8,941 nt of DNA from NCBI GenBank assembly GCA_016781885.1, contig JADDPM010000090.1, forward strand, positions 1-8,941, in the 5' to 3' direction. Each line of letters begins with the position of its first letter. The first letter of the stretch is position 1. The notes below the pieces were generated by a model, which was given only the letters and a program-made list of their open reading frames with translations, did no database searches and had not been told where the DNA came from. This document shows positions 1 to 5,889 of this stretch, piece by piece. Both the position numbers and the translations under genes were made by a program. The DNA is from Rubrobacter sp. GTDB taxonomy: Bacteria > Actinomycetota > Rubrobacteria > Rubrobacterales > Rubrobacteraceae.

Positions 1-260
1 TGCTCGGGGTTCGGGGCGGCGAGGTTTATGAGGTACTTCGCGTGAACGACCACGGGGGTGAGCCCGATCTCCCGGGCGCCCCCGGCGAAGGCTACGGCGT
101 CGGGTCGAGAGGCGGGGACGGCCCAGCTCTGGGGATTGGAGACGAAGATCTGGACCGCCTCCAACCCCTGCTCCCGCGCCAGGCTCAAGGTCTTCTTCAA
201 TCCCCCGGAGGTCGGCAGGTGCCGTCCCACCCTGTTCGTGCGCGTTCCGTTCTCCGTCAT
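1..260 (-). CDS. nfo: Endonuclease IV (AP endonuclease family 2), N-terminal part
   Basis: Endonuclease IV cleaves the DNA backbone 5' of abasic sites in base-excision repair, using a trinuclear zinc centre in a TIM barrel. The visible 86 residues match the family's start: VGRHLPTSGGL (residues 11-21) corresponds to the usual G-A-H-x-S-x-x-GG segment, QIFVSNPQSW (37-46) to the QIFxKNPRQW strand, and VVVHAKYLINLAAPNPE (70-86) to the VxHxxYLINLAxPxxE segment. His73 fits the first zinc ligand. The usual GAH/GSH triplet reads GRH here, a mild deviation. The ATG at 258-260 is preceded by GGGAGGAGG (complement of 275-283), somewhat far at 14 bases; a GTG at codon 11 is an alternative. About two thirds of a typical 270-300 residue protein lies beyond the left edge, so the remaining metal ligands cannot be checked. 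It is transcribed divergently from the next gene. Confidence 0.9.
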   Translation of the reverse strand, partial: MTENGTRTNRVGRHLPTSGGLKKTLSLAREQGLEAVQIFVSNPQSWAVPASRPDAVAFAGGAREIGLTPVVVHAKYLINLAAPNPE

Positions 261-303
261 GCGGCGGATTCTAGCCTCCTCCCGGTCCGTTCGCCGTGAG
301 AGA

Positions 304-309
304 TATAAT
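304..309 (+). promoter_or_regulatory. -10 element for the FlgT_C-like/rhomboid pair
   Basis: A perfect TATAAT lies 37 bases before the ATG at 347, in the 86-base divergent intergenic region. The predicted transcription start is near 316, giving a leader of about 30 bases that contains the GGAGG at 333-337. No good TTGACA-like -35 is visible at 16-18 bp. Its position also argues against the in-frame GTG at 296 as the start, since that would lie upstream of the transcript. Confidence 0.5.
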
Positions 310-346
310 CCTCGTAGTCATTCGTAGAGAGCGGAGGCAACATCTT

Positions 347-796
347 ATGGCCGTAGAAGGAAAAGTCGCGAAAATACTGGGTAAAGGCGAGGTCGTGTTG
401 AACCGGGGCCGCACGCACGGCGTCCGGCAGGGGATGGTCTTCGAGATCTTCGCCCCAGAGGGAGAGGAGGTCTGGGACCCGGACACTGGCGAGACCCTGG
501 GCACCGTGGAGGACGTGAAGGCGAAGGCCGAGGTCACTGAGGTCAAGGAGAAGCTCGCCATCGCTCGCTTCGTCGACTCGGAATCACCCTTCGGCGTGGC
601 GGGCTTCGGAGAGATGCAGGAGAACCTCCAGCGCATCTTCGGGCAGATGTTCGGCGAGAACGTCCAGGCCCAGGGCTTCGGGGGCACCGGACAGGGCGAC
701 GGCCCGGAGGACCTCGAAAGTATGTTCGGCGGTCCCCTGGAAGACGTCACCAAGGTCCAGGTCGGCGACGCCGCCCGCGAGATCAAGCGCCGTTAA
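347..796 (+). CDS. Small soluble protein with FlgT C-terminal-like domain
   Basis: The predicted protein has 149 residues, no signal peptide and no membrane segment. Residues 1-75 form an alternating beta pattern (GKVAKILGKGEVVLNRG, then HGVRQGMVFEIF, then a DPDTGETLGTVE turn and a final strand to AIARF). This is the pattern of the small beta-barrel C-terminal domain of flagellar assembly protein T and of related domains in other bacterial proteins. Residues 76-149 are glycine-rich and acidic, with repeated short F-G-x-M-F-G-like units, and look flexible. ATG 347 is chosen because GGAGG at 333-337 is 9 bases away. The gene ends at TAA 794-796, 18 bases before the rhomboid gene, so the two are probably one transcript. 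No flagellar genes are near, so I do not infer a flagellar role; the specific function is unknown. The coding call is firm; the domain call is by pattern only. Confidence 0.85.
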   Translation: MAVEGKVAKILGKGEVVLNRGRTHGVRQGMVFEIFAPEGEEVWDPDTGETLGTVEDVKAKAEVTEVKEKLAIARFVDSESPFGVAGFGEMQENLQRIFGQMFGENVQAQGFGGTGQGDGPEDLESMFGGPLEDVTKVQVGDAAREIKRR

Positions 797-814
797 CGCC
801 GGTCTCCCGCCTCT

Positions 815-1498
815 TTGGCCTCTATACGCCTCCCCGTAACCTTCGGTCTCATCACCGCCTGCGTGGTGGTGTATCTGGCCGTGGCCGTCGTGGGCTCCGG
901 GACGGGGACGCCGCTCAATGCCGGGCTCGTGAACCAGCCGGGGAACGTCCTGATCCTGGGCGCGCTCGTGCCGGTTTACGTAGCGCAGGGTGAGGCGTGG
1001 CGTCTCGTCACGAGCGCCTTTTTGCACGCGGGCTTTATTCATCTGGCTATGAACATGCTCGCCCTCTACTTCCTCGGCTCCTTTGCGGAGATCACCTTCG
1101 GACGGGGCCGCTTCTTCGCGCTCTACTTCATCAGCGGCATCGCGGGCGGGCTGGCGCTGCTGTACTTCGGGGCCCCGAACAGCCCGGCGGTCGGGGCGTC
1201 GGGGGCCATCTTCGGCCTGGCGGGCGGCATCTTCGGTTTCGCGGTGCGACGCGGCACGTTCTCCACGCGGGATCCCGTCATAAGCCAGCTACTTTTCATA
1301 ACCGTGATCAACCTCGGCATCGGCGCAACGATCCCGGGGGTAAGCAACACCGCCCACGTCGGCGGTCTGGTGGGCGGCCTCGTCTTCGGTTACCTCATGG
1401 CCCCGACTATCTTCTCTCATAAGAGGCTCGTCGCCGCGACCCCCATCCTCGCCGCCTTCGGTCTCGAGGCCCTCCTGCTGGGTGCATGGTACCTCTAA
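815..1498 (+). CDS. Rhomboid-family intramembrane serine protease
   Basis: Rhomboids cut transmembrane proteins within the membrane using a Ser-His dyad. The 227-residue product has the six-TM core: TM1 near residues 7-27, then WRLVTSAFLHAGFIHLAMNM (62-81) with the H-x-x-x-N pair His76/Asn80, two following helices, GASG (127-130) with nucleophile Ser129, and SNTAHVGGLVGG (177-188) with catalytic His181. All family catalytic features are present, so activity is expected. A further hydrophobic stretch at about 205-226 suggests a seventh segment. The substrate is unknown. The start is a TTG at 815-817 with no Shine-Dalgarno site; it is chosen because it puts the normal six-residue lead before TM1, and it is 18 bases after the upstream TAA in the same frame, which fits translational coupling. 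It is convergent with the ZIP transporter gene, 50 bases away. Confidence 0.93.
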   Translation: MASIRLPVTFGLITACVVVYLAVAVVGSGTGTPLNAGLVNQPGNVLILGALVPVYVAQGEAWRLVTSAFLHAGFIHLAMNMLALYFLGSFAEITFGRGRFFALYFISGIAGGLALLYFGAPNSPAVGASGAIFGLAGGIFGFAVRRGTFSTRDPVISQLLFITVINLGIGATIPGVSNTAHVGGLVGGLVFGYLMAPTIFSHKRLVAATPILAAFGLEALLLGAWYL

Positions 1499-1514
1499 CT
1501 CGTTAAGGCCGAGT
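1498..1514. other. Weak hairpin in the convergent gap
   Basis: ACTCG (1498-1502) and CGAGT (1510-1514) can pair around a 7-base loop in the 50-base gap between the rhomboid and ZIP stop codons. There is no T-tract on either side, so it is only a possible bidirectional transcription end point. No better terminator is visible here. Confidence 0.15.
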
Positions 1515-1548
1515 GTAGTCTGGCGAACGCCTATCCACGTCTACCGGG

Positions 1549-2274
1549 CTATCCCCCTTCAAGGATCATGAGGATAGCGGTGATCGCGGCGAGCGTAACC
1601 GCAAAGAAGACGGCGGTAACTCTTCCGGGCTGCTCTGACTGCGCCTCCGGGAGCAGGTGAGCCGTCCCCATGTAGGCCAGCACACCGCCGGCCACACCGG
1701 TTAGGAGACCGAGCGTCGAGTCTCCGGGCACGGGAAAGGCTAAAGTCAGGATCGCCGCGAGCGGGATCGCCAGCCCCAGCAACACTGTCGTTCTTATCAC
1801 CCGGCTGCGCGTCGCGCGCACAGCTACGAGGACAGCGGCCAGAGAGATACCTACCGGCACTTGATGAACGAGGATGCCCAGGCCCACGAGCCCCGAGACC
1901 ACCCCGGACGCCTCGGCGCTCACGCCAAGAACGAAGCCGTCCGCGAGGTTGTGGATCGCCAGCCCCAGAACGAACGGTCCAAGCGTGTGTTTGAGGAGTG
2001 GTTCCTCTAGCGAATGGTGTGTGTGGGACCGGGTAAACGCCTCGGTCAGGAACAGCAGGACGAAACCCCCGATGAATCCCACGACCGCCGTCTCCCCGGC
2101 GAGTTCAAACCCCTCGGGGAAGAGGTCTGCGAACGCCAGCGCGAGCAGTATACCCGCCGCGAAAGCGGCCGAATACGAGCGTCCTCTCGCCCCCAGATCG
2201 CCGCCGAGGAGAGACAGGAGGCTCGCTACCGAGAAACCAACCGTAGCCATCACAGCCAAAAAGATCACGCTCAT
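1549..2274 (-). CDS. ZIP-family divalent metal transporter
   Basis: ZIP proteins move zinc, iron or manganese into the cytoplasm through an eight-TM fold. This 241-residue protein has about eight hydrophobic segments, a short His-containing cytoplasmic loop (H84, H86, H87), HNLADG (108-113) in the TM4 position, HQVPVG (137-142) in the TM5 position, and GTAHLLPEA (203-211) in TM6. The family consensus is H-N-x-P-E-G in TM4 and H-x-x-P-E-G in TM5, so here Glu is replaced by Asp112 in TM4 and by Val141 in TM5, which should weaken or remodel the binuclear metal site. The ATG at 2274 is chosen over an ATG at 2367 because GGAGG (complement of 2282-2286) is 7 bases upstream and the chosen start leads straight into TM1. 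It lies 37 bases after the Fur-family gene on the same strand, so metal-dependent co-regulation is expected. Confidence 0.92.
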   Translation of the reverse strand: MSVIFLAVMATVGFSVASLLSLLGGDLGARGRSYSAAFAAGILLALAFADLFPEGFELAGETAVVGFIGGFVLLFLTEAFTRSHTHHSLEEPLLKHTLGPFVLGLAIHNLADGFVLGVSAEASGVVSGLVGLGILVHQVPVGISLAAVLVAVRATRSRVIRTTVLLGLAIPLAAILTLAFPVPGDSTLGLLTGVAGGVLAYMGTAHLLPEAQSEQPGRVTAVFFAVTLAAITAILMILEGG

Positions 2275-2285
2275 TGGCAACCCTC

Positions 2286-2300
2286 CCCGCAGGCAGCGGG
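2286..2300 (-). other. Small hairpin touching the ZIP ribosome binding site
   Basis: On the minus-strand transcript CCCGC pairs with GCGGG around a five-base loop, directly before and overlapping by one base the GGAGG site of the ZIP gene (complement of 2282-2286). It could tune translation of the second cistron, but a five-pair stem in GC-rich DNA may be chance. Confidence 0.25.
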
Positions 2301-2311
2301 ACTCCCCTCGT

Positions 2312-2695
2312 CTACCCGCAAGCCGCGCACCGCCCGTATACCTCAAGACTGTGGGAGCGTACCTCAAACCCGTCTCCCGCCGGGAGCCGCCCCGGGTCTA
2401 GCGGGCACTGCTCAAACTCTGAGATCTCGCCGCATTGCTCGCAGATCATGTGGTGGTGATGGTCCTCGGCGAGCTCGTAACGCGCCCCGTCCCCGAGGTC
2501 CAGCCGCCGCACGATACCGAGCCCAACCAACAGATCCAGCGTCCGGTACACCGTCACCAACCCCACCTCCGGACACTGTGTCCGGATATCTTCCAGGGTC
2601 TGGTGCTGCTCCTTGGCGAGCGTCCGCAAGACCGACATCCGTTGCGGAGTCGCCTTGTACCCCCCACCCCGCATCTTTCCGATCGCCGCCTCCAG
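2312..2695 (-). CDS. Fur-family metal-dependent repressor (Zur-like by context)
   Basis: This is a dimeric DNA-binding repressor that senses a metal ion. Numbering from the ATG at 2674: the winged-helix part contains GYKATPQRMSVLRTL (5-19) and the recognition helix TVYRTLDLLVGLGIV (41-55); the dimerisation part has HHHH (72-75), C78-x-x-C81, His108 and C116-x-x-C119. The two CxxC pairs are the structural zinc site of the family, and the histidines fit the sensory site. I place the start at CTG 2693-2695, which gives 127 residues, because GGAGG (complement of 2702-2706) is 6 bases before it and the added residues LEAAIGK complete the usual first helix before the G-Y-x-x-T-P-Q-R motif. The ATG at 2674 has only a GGAGG 14 bases away. 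It is the first gene of an operon with a ZIP transporter, which favours zinc (Zur), but iron, manganese or peroxide sensing cannot be excluded from sequence alone. Confidence 0.9.
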   Translation of the reverse strand: MEAAIGKMRGGGYKATPQRMSVLRTLAKEQHQTLEDIRTQCPEVGLVTVYRTLDLLVGLGIVRRLDLGDGARYELAEDHHHHMICEQCGEISEFEQCPLDPGRLPAGDGFEVRSHSLEVYGRCAACG

Positions 2696-2701
2696 CGTGT
2701 A

Positions 2702-2706
2702 CCTCC
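2702..2706 (-). promoter_or_regulatory. Ribosome binding site favouring a CTG start
   Basis: The minus strand reads CGGAGGT here. It is 6 bases before CTG 2693-2695 and 27 bases before the first ATG, so it decides for the non-ATG start. A second GGAGG (complement of 2689-2693) lies inside the extended reading frame. Confidence 0.5.
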
Positions 2707-2712
2707 GCTAAT

Positions 2713-2727
2713 TGAAAAATTTTTTCA
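2713..2727. promoter_or_regulatory. Fur/Zur/PerR-type operator, perfect 7-1-7 inverted repeat
   Basis: TGAAAAA-T-TTTTTCA is a perfect 7-1-7 palindrome with the TGA...TCA ends and AT-rich arms of Fur-family boxes (compare the general form TGATAATnATTATCA). It is a conspicuous AT island in GC-rich DNA. It lies just downstream of the predicted transcription start of the repressor-ZIP operon and about 20 bases before the start codon, where binding of the repressor would block transcription. It is therefore probably the autoregulatory site. Binding by this particular protein is inferred. Confidence 0.7.
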
Positions 2728-2738
2728 GTTGCAGAGAA

Positions 2739-2767
2739 AAAGTAACAGTTTGTAGAACTGGCGTCAA
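2739..2767 (-). promoter_or_regulatory. Promoter of the Fur-family/ZIP operon
   Basis: On the minus strand TTGACG (2767-2762) is a five-of-six match to the -35 consensus, followed after 17 bases by TACTTT (2744-2739) as the -10, with TG one base before it (extended -10). The predicted start of transcription is near 2732, just before the operator. It lies in the 78-base gap between the Lgt stop codon and the repressor start, so the operon does not depend on Lgt transcription. Confidence 0.55.
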
Positions 2768-2773
2768 GCTAGG

Positions 2774-3658
2774 CTAGGGGTTGGCGGAGGGGCGCTTGCG
2801 GCGGCCGCCGGCGCCGGCGTGGCGGAGGAAGAAGAGCAGGGCGAAGGTTAGGGCGAGGATCGAGGCGACGAAGAGGTTGCCGCGGAAGTCGCCGATGATG
2901 AAGGCCTGGTCTATGCGAAGCGCCTCGACAAAGACGCGGCCAAGGGAGTAGAGGCTCACGTAGAGAAGGAATATGTCGCCGTTTTTGAGGCGGTCGGCGA
3001 AGCGGCGGGCGATGTAGAGGAGGGCGAGGCAGACTAGTATGTTCCAGATCGACTCGTAGAGGAACGTCGGGTGGAACGCGGTCTCGTCTTTGAAGCCCGG
3101 AGGCCGGTTCTCGGGGGCTATCTCGATCGCCCAGGGGAGGCTGGAGGGGCGGCCGAAGAGCTCCTGGTTAAAGTAGTTCCCCCAGCGTCCGACCGCCTGG
3201 GCGAGGATGAGGCCGGGGGCAGCTGCGTCCGCGAAGGCGAGCGGGCTGATCCTGTAGGTCCTCCCGAAGAGCCGCTCGTAGAAGGAGGTCCTTGCGACGG
3301 CGACGAAGACGAGGACCCCCAGGAGTCCCCCTATCACGGCGCCGTAGATGCCCAGCCCACCGTTCCAGACCTCGAAGATCCCGGGGATCGGGTCCCTGGA
3401 GTAGAGCTGGTAGTCGGTCGCGACGTGGTAAGCCCTCGCACCGATAAATCCGAACGGCACGACGAAAAACAGGGCGTCGAGGGCCATCGCCCCGTCGTAG
3501 CCCTTGCGCGCAAGCTCCCGCCCGGTCAGCCAGGTGGCGAGCGCGATCCCCAGCGCTATAAAGATTCCGTAGTAACGCGCGGCGAAGGGTCCGGCCTCGA
3601 AGATCACCGGTGATGGCGGGCTTGGGAGCGTGAGAAGTAACACCGTAGCGTGCGACAA
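2774..3658 (-). CDS. lgt: Prolipoprotein diacylglyceryl transferase Lgt
   Basis: Lgt transfers a diacylglyceryl group from phosphatidylglycerol to the lipobox cysteine of preprolipoproteins in the cytoplasmic membrane, the first step of lipoprotein maturation. The 294-residue product is of normal length with about seven TM segments. Family motifs are present: VWNGGLGIYGAVIGG (97-111), the signature QAVGRWGNYFNQELFG (154-169) with Arg158, AFHPTFLYESIWN (194-206), and LGRVFVEALRID (239-250) with Arg241 and Arg248. The C-terminus is a short basic tail, RRKRPSANP. The start is TTG at 3656-3658 with AAGGAG close upstream (about 5 bases), followed by a hydrophobic N-terminus; a GTG five codons later (3641-3643) is an alternative. 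It begins 27 bases after the penicillin-binding protein gene and is clearly in its operon. Confidence 0.97.
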   Translation of the reverse strand: MSHATVLLLTLPSPPSPVIFEAGPFAARYYGIFIALGIALATWLTGRELARKGYDGAMALDALFFVVPFGFIGARAYHVATDYQLYSRDPIPGIFEVWNGGLGIYGAVIGGLLGVLVFVAVARTSFYERLFGRTYRISPLAFADAAAPGLILAQAVGRWGNYFNQELFGRPSSLPWAIEIAPENRPPGFKDETAFHPTFLYESIWNILVCLALLYIARRFADRLKNGDIFLLYVSLYSLGRVFVEALRIDQAFIIGDFRGNLFVASILALTFALLFFLRHAGAGGRRKRPSANP

Positions 3659-3685
3659 ACAATCTCCTTTTCAGGTCTCTCTAGA

Positions 3686-5842
3686 TCAACCGGCCGGAGG
3701 GTTGGCGACCGAAGCGGTCTCCCCGCCCGGGGCCTCCTCGGGCCTGCCGGCGACGGGGTCGGAGAGCTTCGTCTGGTCGTTCTTCTCAGACGGGCTCCCT
3801 GAGGACTTCCCTTCGAGGCCGTGATAGTACTCGAGGATGTTGCGCGCGGCGGGGGCGGCGGTAAGCTCGCTGCCGCTCTCGAAGGCTCCGCCGCCCTCGA
3901 TCATCACGAGCACGAGGACGGGGTCGGACTGGCTCTCGTCCCATCCGACAAACCAGTTCACGTTGCCCTTGCCCCACATCTCGCCGGTCCCCGACTTGCC
4001 GACCGCCTTCAAGGAGGAGCCCTCGAAGCTACTCTCCGCCGTACCACCCTTGCCGGTGACCATCCTCATGCCCCTGATCGTCTCCTGGAGGGTGCCGGGG
4101 GAGACGCCCAACTGGCCCGCCGGCTCGGGCGAGATCTCCTCGATCTCGCTCCCGCTCTGGTCCCGGATCTCCTTGCCTACGTGCGGGGTTATGAGGGTTC
4201 CGCCGTTGGCGATGGCTGCGTAGCCCCGGATGAGCTGCAACGGCGTGACCAGCAGGTCGCCCTGGCCGATGGAGAGGTTGACCCACCGGCCCACGGTCCA
4301 TAACCTGTCGTCGGGGGTCCCCCCGGCCTCCTCCTGCCACTGGCGGGTGGGGACGCGCCCCTCGAACTCGCCGGCGAGATCCACGCCTGTTGCCTGTCCA
4401 AACCCGAACTGCTGATAGTAATTGGGCAACTCATTCTCGTCGTCGGTGCGGTTCCACATCCAGTCCGCTACCTGGTAGAAGAACTTGTTGTTCGAGTCAC
4501 CCAGAGCCTGGGCGTAATTCTGGGTGCCGTGGTCCCCCAGGACATCGTACTTGGGGCTGTTCTGGCGCCAGCTCTGCCAGCAGCCGCCGACCGAGCCCGC
4601 CGGACGCCAGCATTCGCCCTTATCCATGACGGTAGTTCCGGGCCCGATCGCGCCCGACTCCAGGCCCGCCATCCCGGTAAAGACCTTGAACGCCGAGGCG
4701 GCGGGGTAGCCCCCTGCGATGACCCGGTTGGTAAACGGGGCGTGGGCCTCCTCGGAGTTCAGGTACTCGTACTGCATGGTCTCCTCGCGGCCGGTGATCC
4801 CGCCGACAAAGAGTTGCGGGTCGAAGGTGGGCCGGCCCGCCATCGCCAGAACCTCGCCGCTGTCAGGGTCGAGGGCGACTACGGCCCCTCCGGTCCCCTG
4901 GTTCCCCTTCTCCCTGGATCGCCCTATCGCCGCCTCCAGCTCCTCTTCGGCCTTCTTCTGCAGGTCCATGTCGATGGTGAGGGTGAGGTCCCTGCCCGGT
5001 ACCGGGTCCGTGATGCTCGCCGGCTGGCCAAGCTCGGGGATCTCCTCCGAGTTGCCGTCGTAGCGCCGCCCGTCGGCCCGGCGAACGACGACCTCCCGGC
5101 CCAGTGCGTCCACGGTGTAGTTCTTGGAACCCGGCTCGCCGCGCAGAATCTCCTCGTAGGCAAGCTCCAGGCCGCCCTTGCCCACGACGGCGTCATTACT
5201 GAGACCTTCGAACGGGCCGCTCCTCAACTCGTTCTCCGTGACGGCCCCGGTGTAGCCCAGGACGTGGGCTGCAAGCTCCTCATTCGGGTAGTTGCGCACG
5301 TAGTCGTCGTTGACCACGAGGCCCTTGAACTCCTCGGTCCGCTCGCTGACGTACATCACGTCCTCACGGCTCGCGTTCTCTTTTACGAGCATCGGGCTGT
5401 ACTGGTTGCCCGACGCTATCGCGGCGTCGTAGCTGTCGAGAACCGCCTCTTTATCGGCCTCCAGGGCATCCGCCAGCTCCTCGACCTCCGCGCGGCCTAT
5501 AGAGTCGGGAACGATGGTGACGTTCAGACCGGGCTGGTTGTTCGCCAGGACCTCGCCGTCACGGTCGTAGATCACACCACGCTGAGCCGGTATCTTGACG
5601 GACCGGGTCTGGGTCTCCTGGGCGGTGTTGGCGTACTCGTTGCCGGTGAGGACCTGCAGGTGCCACAGCCTGAAGACCAGAACTACGAAGACGAGTGCGA
5701 CGATCATCGCGATCGCCACTACGCGCACCTGCATCTTGGCCCTCGTCGCGGGGAGCTCGGACTCCTTCTTCTTCGGGCCGTTCTTGCCGGGCCCCTTGCC
5801 CGGGACCCGCGGGCGGCCTACCTTTGCCGGCAGTCGGAGCAA
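3686..5842 (-). CDS. mrdA: Class B penicillin-binding protein (PBP2/PbpA type transpeptidase)
   Basis: This is a peptidoglycan DD-transpeptidase anchored in the membrane with its catalytic domain outside the cell. Of 718 residues, 1-37 are cytoplasmic and Lys/Arg-rich, about 38-61 form the single TM anchor, about 80-250 are the PBP dimerisation/pedestal region (IPAQRGVIYDRDGEVLA at 84-100), and about 285-675 are the transpeptidase. Motifs are complete: SAFK (383-386, nucleophile Ser383), SNN (450-452) and KSGT (616-619). The first motif is preceded by YPAA rather than the common PPGS. Two cysteines (411, 421) lie between motifs one and two. The tail after 675 is low-complexity and there is no PASTA domain. 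TTG 5840-5842 is the start, 10 bases after GGAGG (complement of 5853-5857). The gene is 47 bases after the sortase and 27 before lgt. No rodA partner is visible, so an elongation (PBP2) versus other class B role is unsettled and the gene symbol is tentative. Confidence 0.93.
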   Translation of the reverse strand: MLRLPAKVGRPRVPGKGPGKNGPKKKESELPATRAKMQVRVVAIAMIVALVFVVLVFRLWHLQVLTGNEYANTAQETQTRSVKIPAQRGVIYDRDGEVLANNQPGLNVTIVPDSIGRAEVEELADALEADKEAVLDSYDAAIASGNQYSPMLVKENASREDVMYVSERTEEFKGLVVNDDYVRNYPNEELAAHVLGYTGAVTENELRSGPFEGLSNDAVVGKGGLELAYEEILRGEPGSKNYTVDALGREVVVRRADGRRYDGNSEEIPELGQPASITDPVPGRDLTLTIDMDLQKKAEEELEAAIGRSREKGNQGTGGAVVALDPDSGEVLAMAGRPTFDPQLFVGGITGREETMQYEYLNSEEAHAPFTNRVIAGGYPAASAFKVFTGMAGLESGAIGPGTTVMDKGECWRPAGSVGGCWQSWRQNSPKYDVLGDHGTQNYAQALGDSNNKFFYQVADWMWNRTDDENELPNYYQQFGFGQATGVDLAGEFEGRVPTRQWQEEAGGTPDDRLWTVGRWVNLSIGQGDLLVTPLQLIRGYAAIANGGTLITPHVGKEIRDQSGSEIEEISPEPAGQLGVSPGTLQETIRGMRMVTGKGGTAESSFEGSSLKAVGKSGTGEMWGKGNVNWFVGWDESQSDPVLVLVMIEGGGAFESGSELTAAPAARNILEYYHGLEGKSSGSPSEKNDQTKLSDPVAGRPEEAPGGETASVANPPAG

Positions 5843-5889
5843 GGCCTATCCCCCTCCCAATGAAAAGTTGTTTATCAGGATCGTCACTC

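Noticed and set aside
42..299. Plus-strand frames at the left edge
   Set aside because: The minus strand encodes an unmistakable endonuclease IV N-terminus over the same bases.
271..786. 171-codon minus-strand frame opposite the FlgT_C-like gene
   Set aside because: The Ser/Pro/Arg-rich translation has no motif and mirrors the codon bias of the plus-strand gene, which has a promoter element and ribosome site.
584..1042. 152-codon minus-strand frame spanning the junction of the FlgT_C-like and rhomboid genes
   Set aside because: It overlaps two real genes on the opposite strand, has no ribosome site and no recognisable sequence.
2014..2715. 233-codon plus-strand frame across the ZIP and Fur-family genes
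   Set aside because: It is antisense to two well-supported genes, and its Arg/Pro/Ser-rich composition is typical of a shadow frame.
2713..2727. Reading the A/T-rich inverted repeat as an intrinsic terminator of lgt
   Set aside because: The stem would be almost only A-T pairs with a one-base loop and no GC core, and it lies downstream of a good promoter; an operator fits better.
4529..5863. 444-codon open frame on the plus strand opposite the penicillin-binding protein gene
   Set aside because: It is antisense to a complete, motif-bearing PBP and sortase-side region; the translation has no recognisable motif, and long antisense frames are common in GC-rich DNA.
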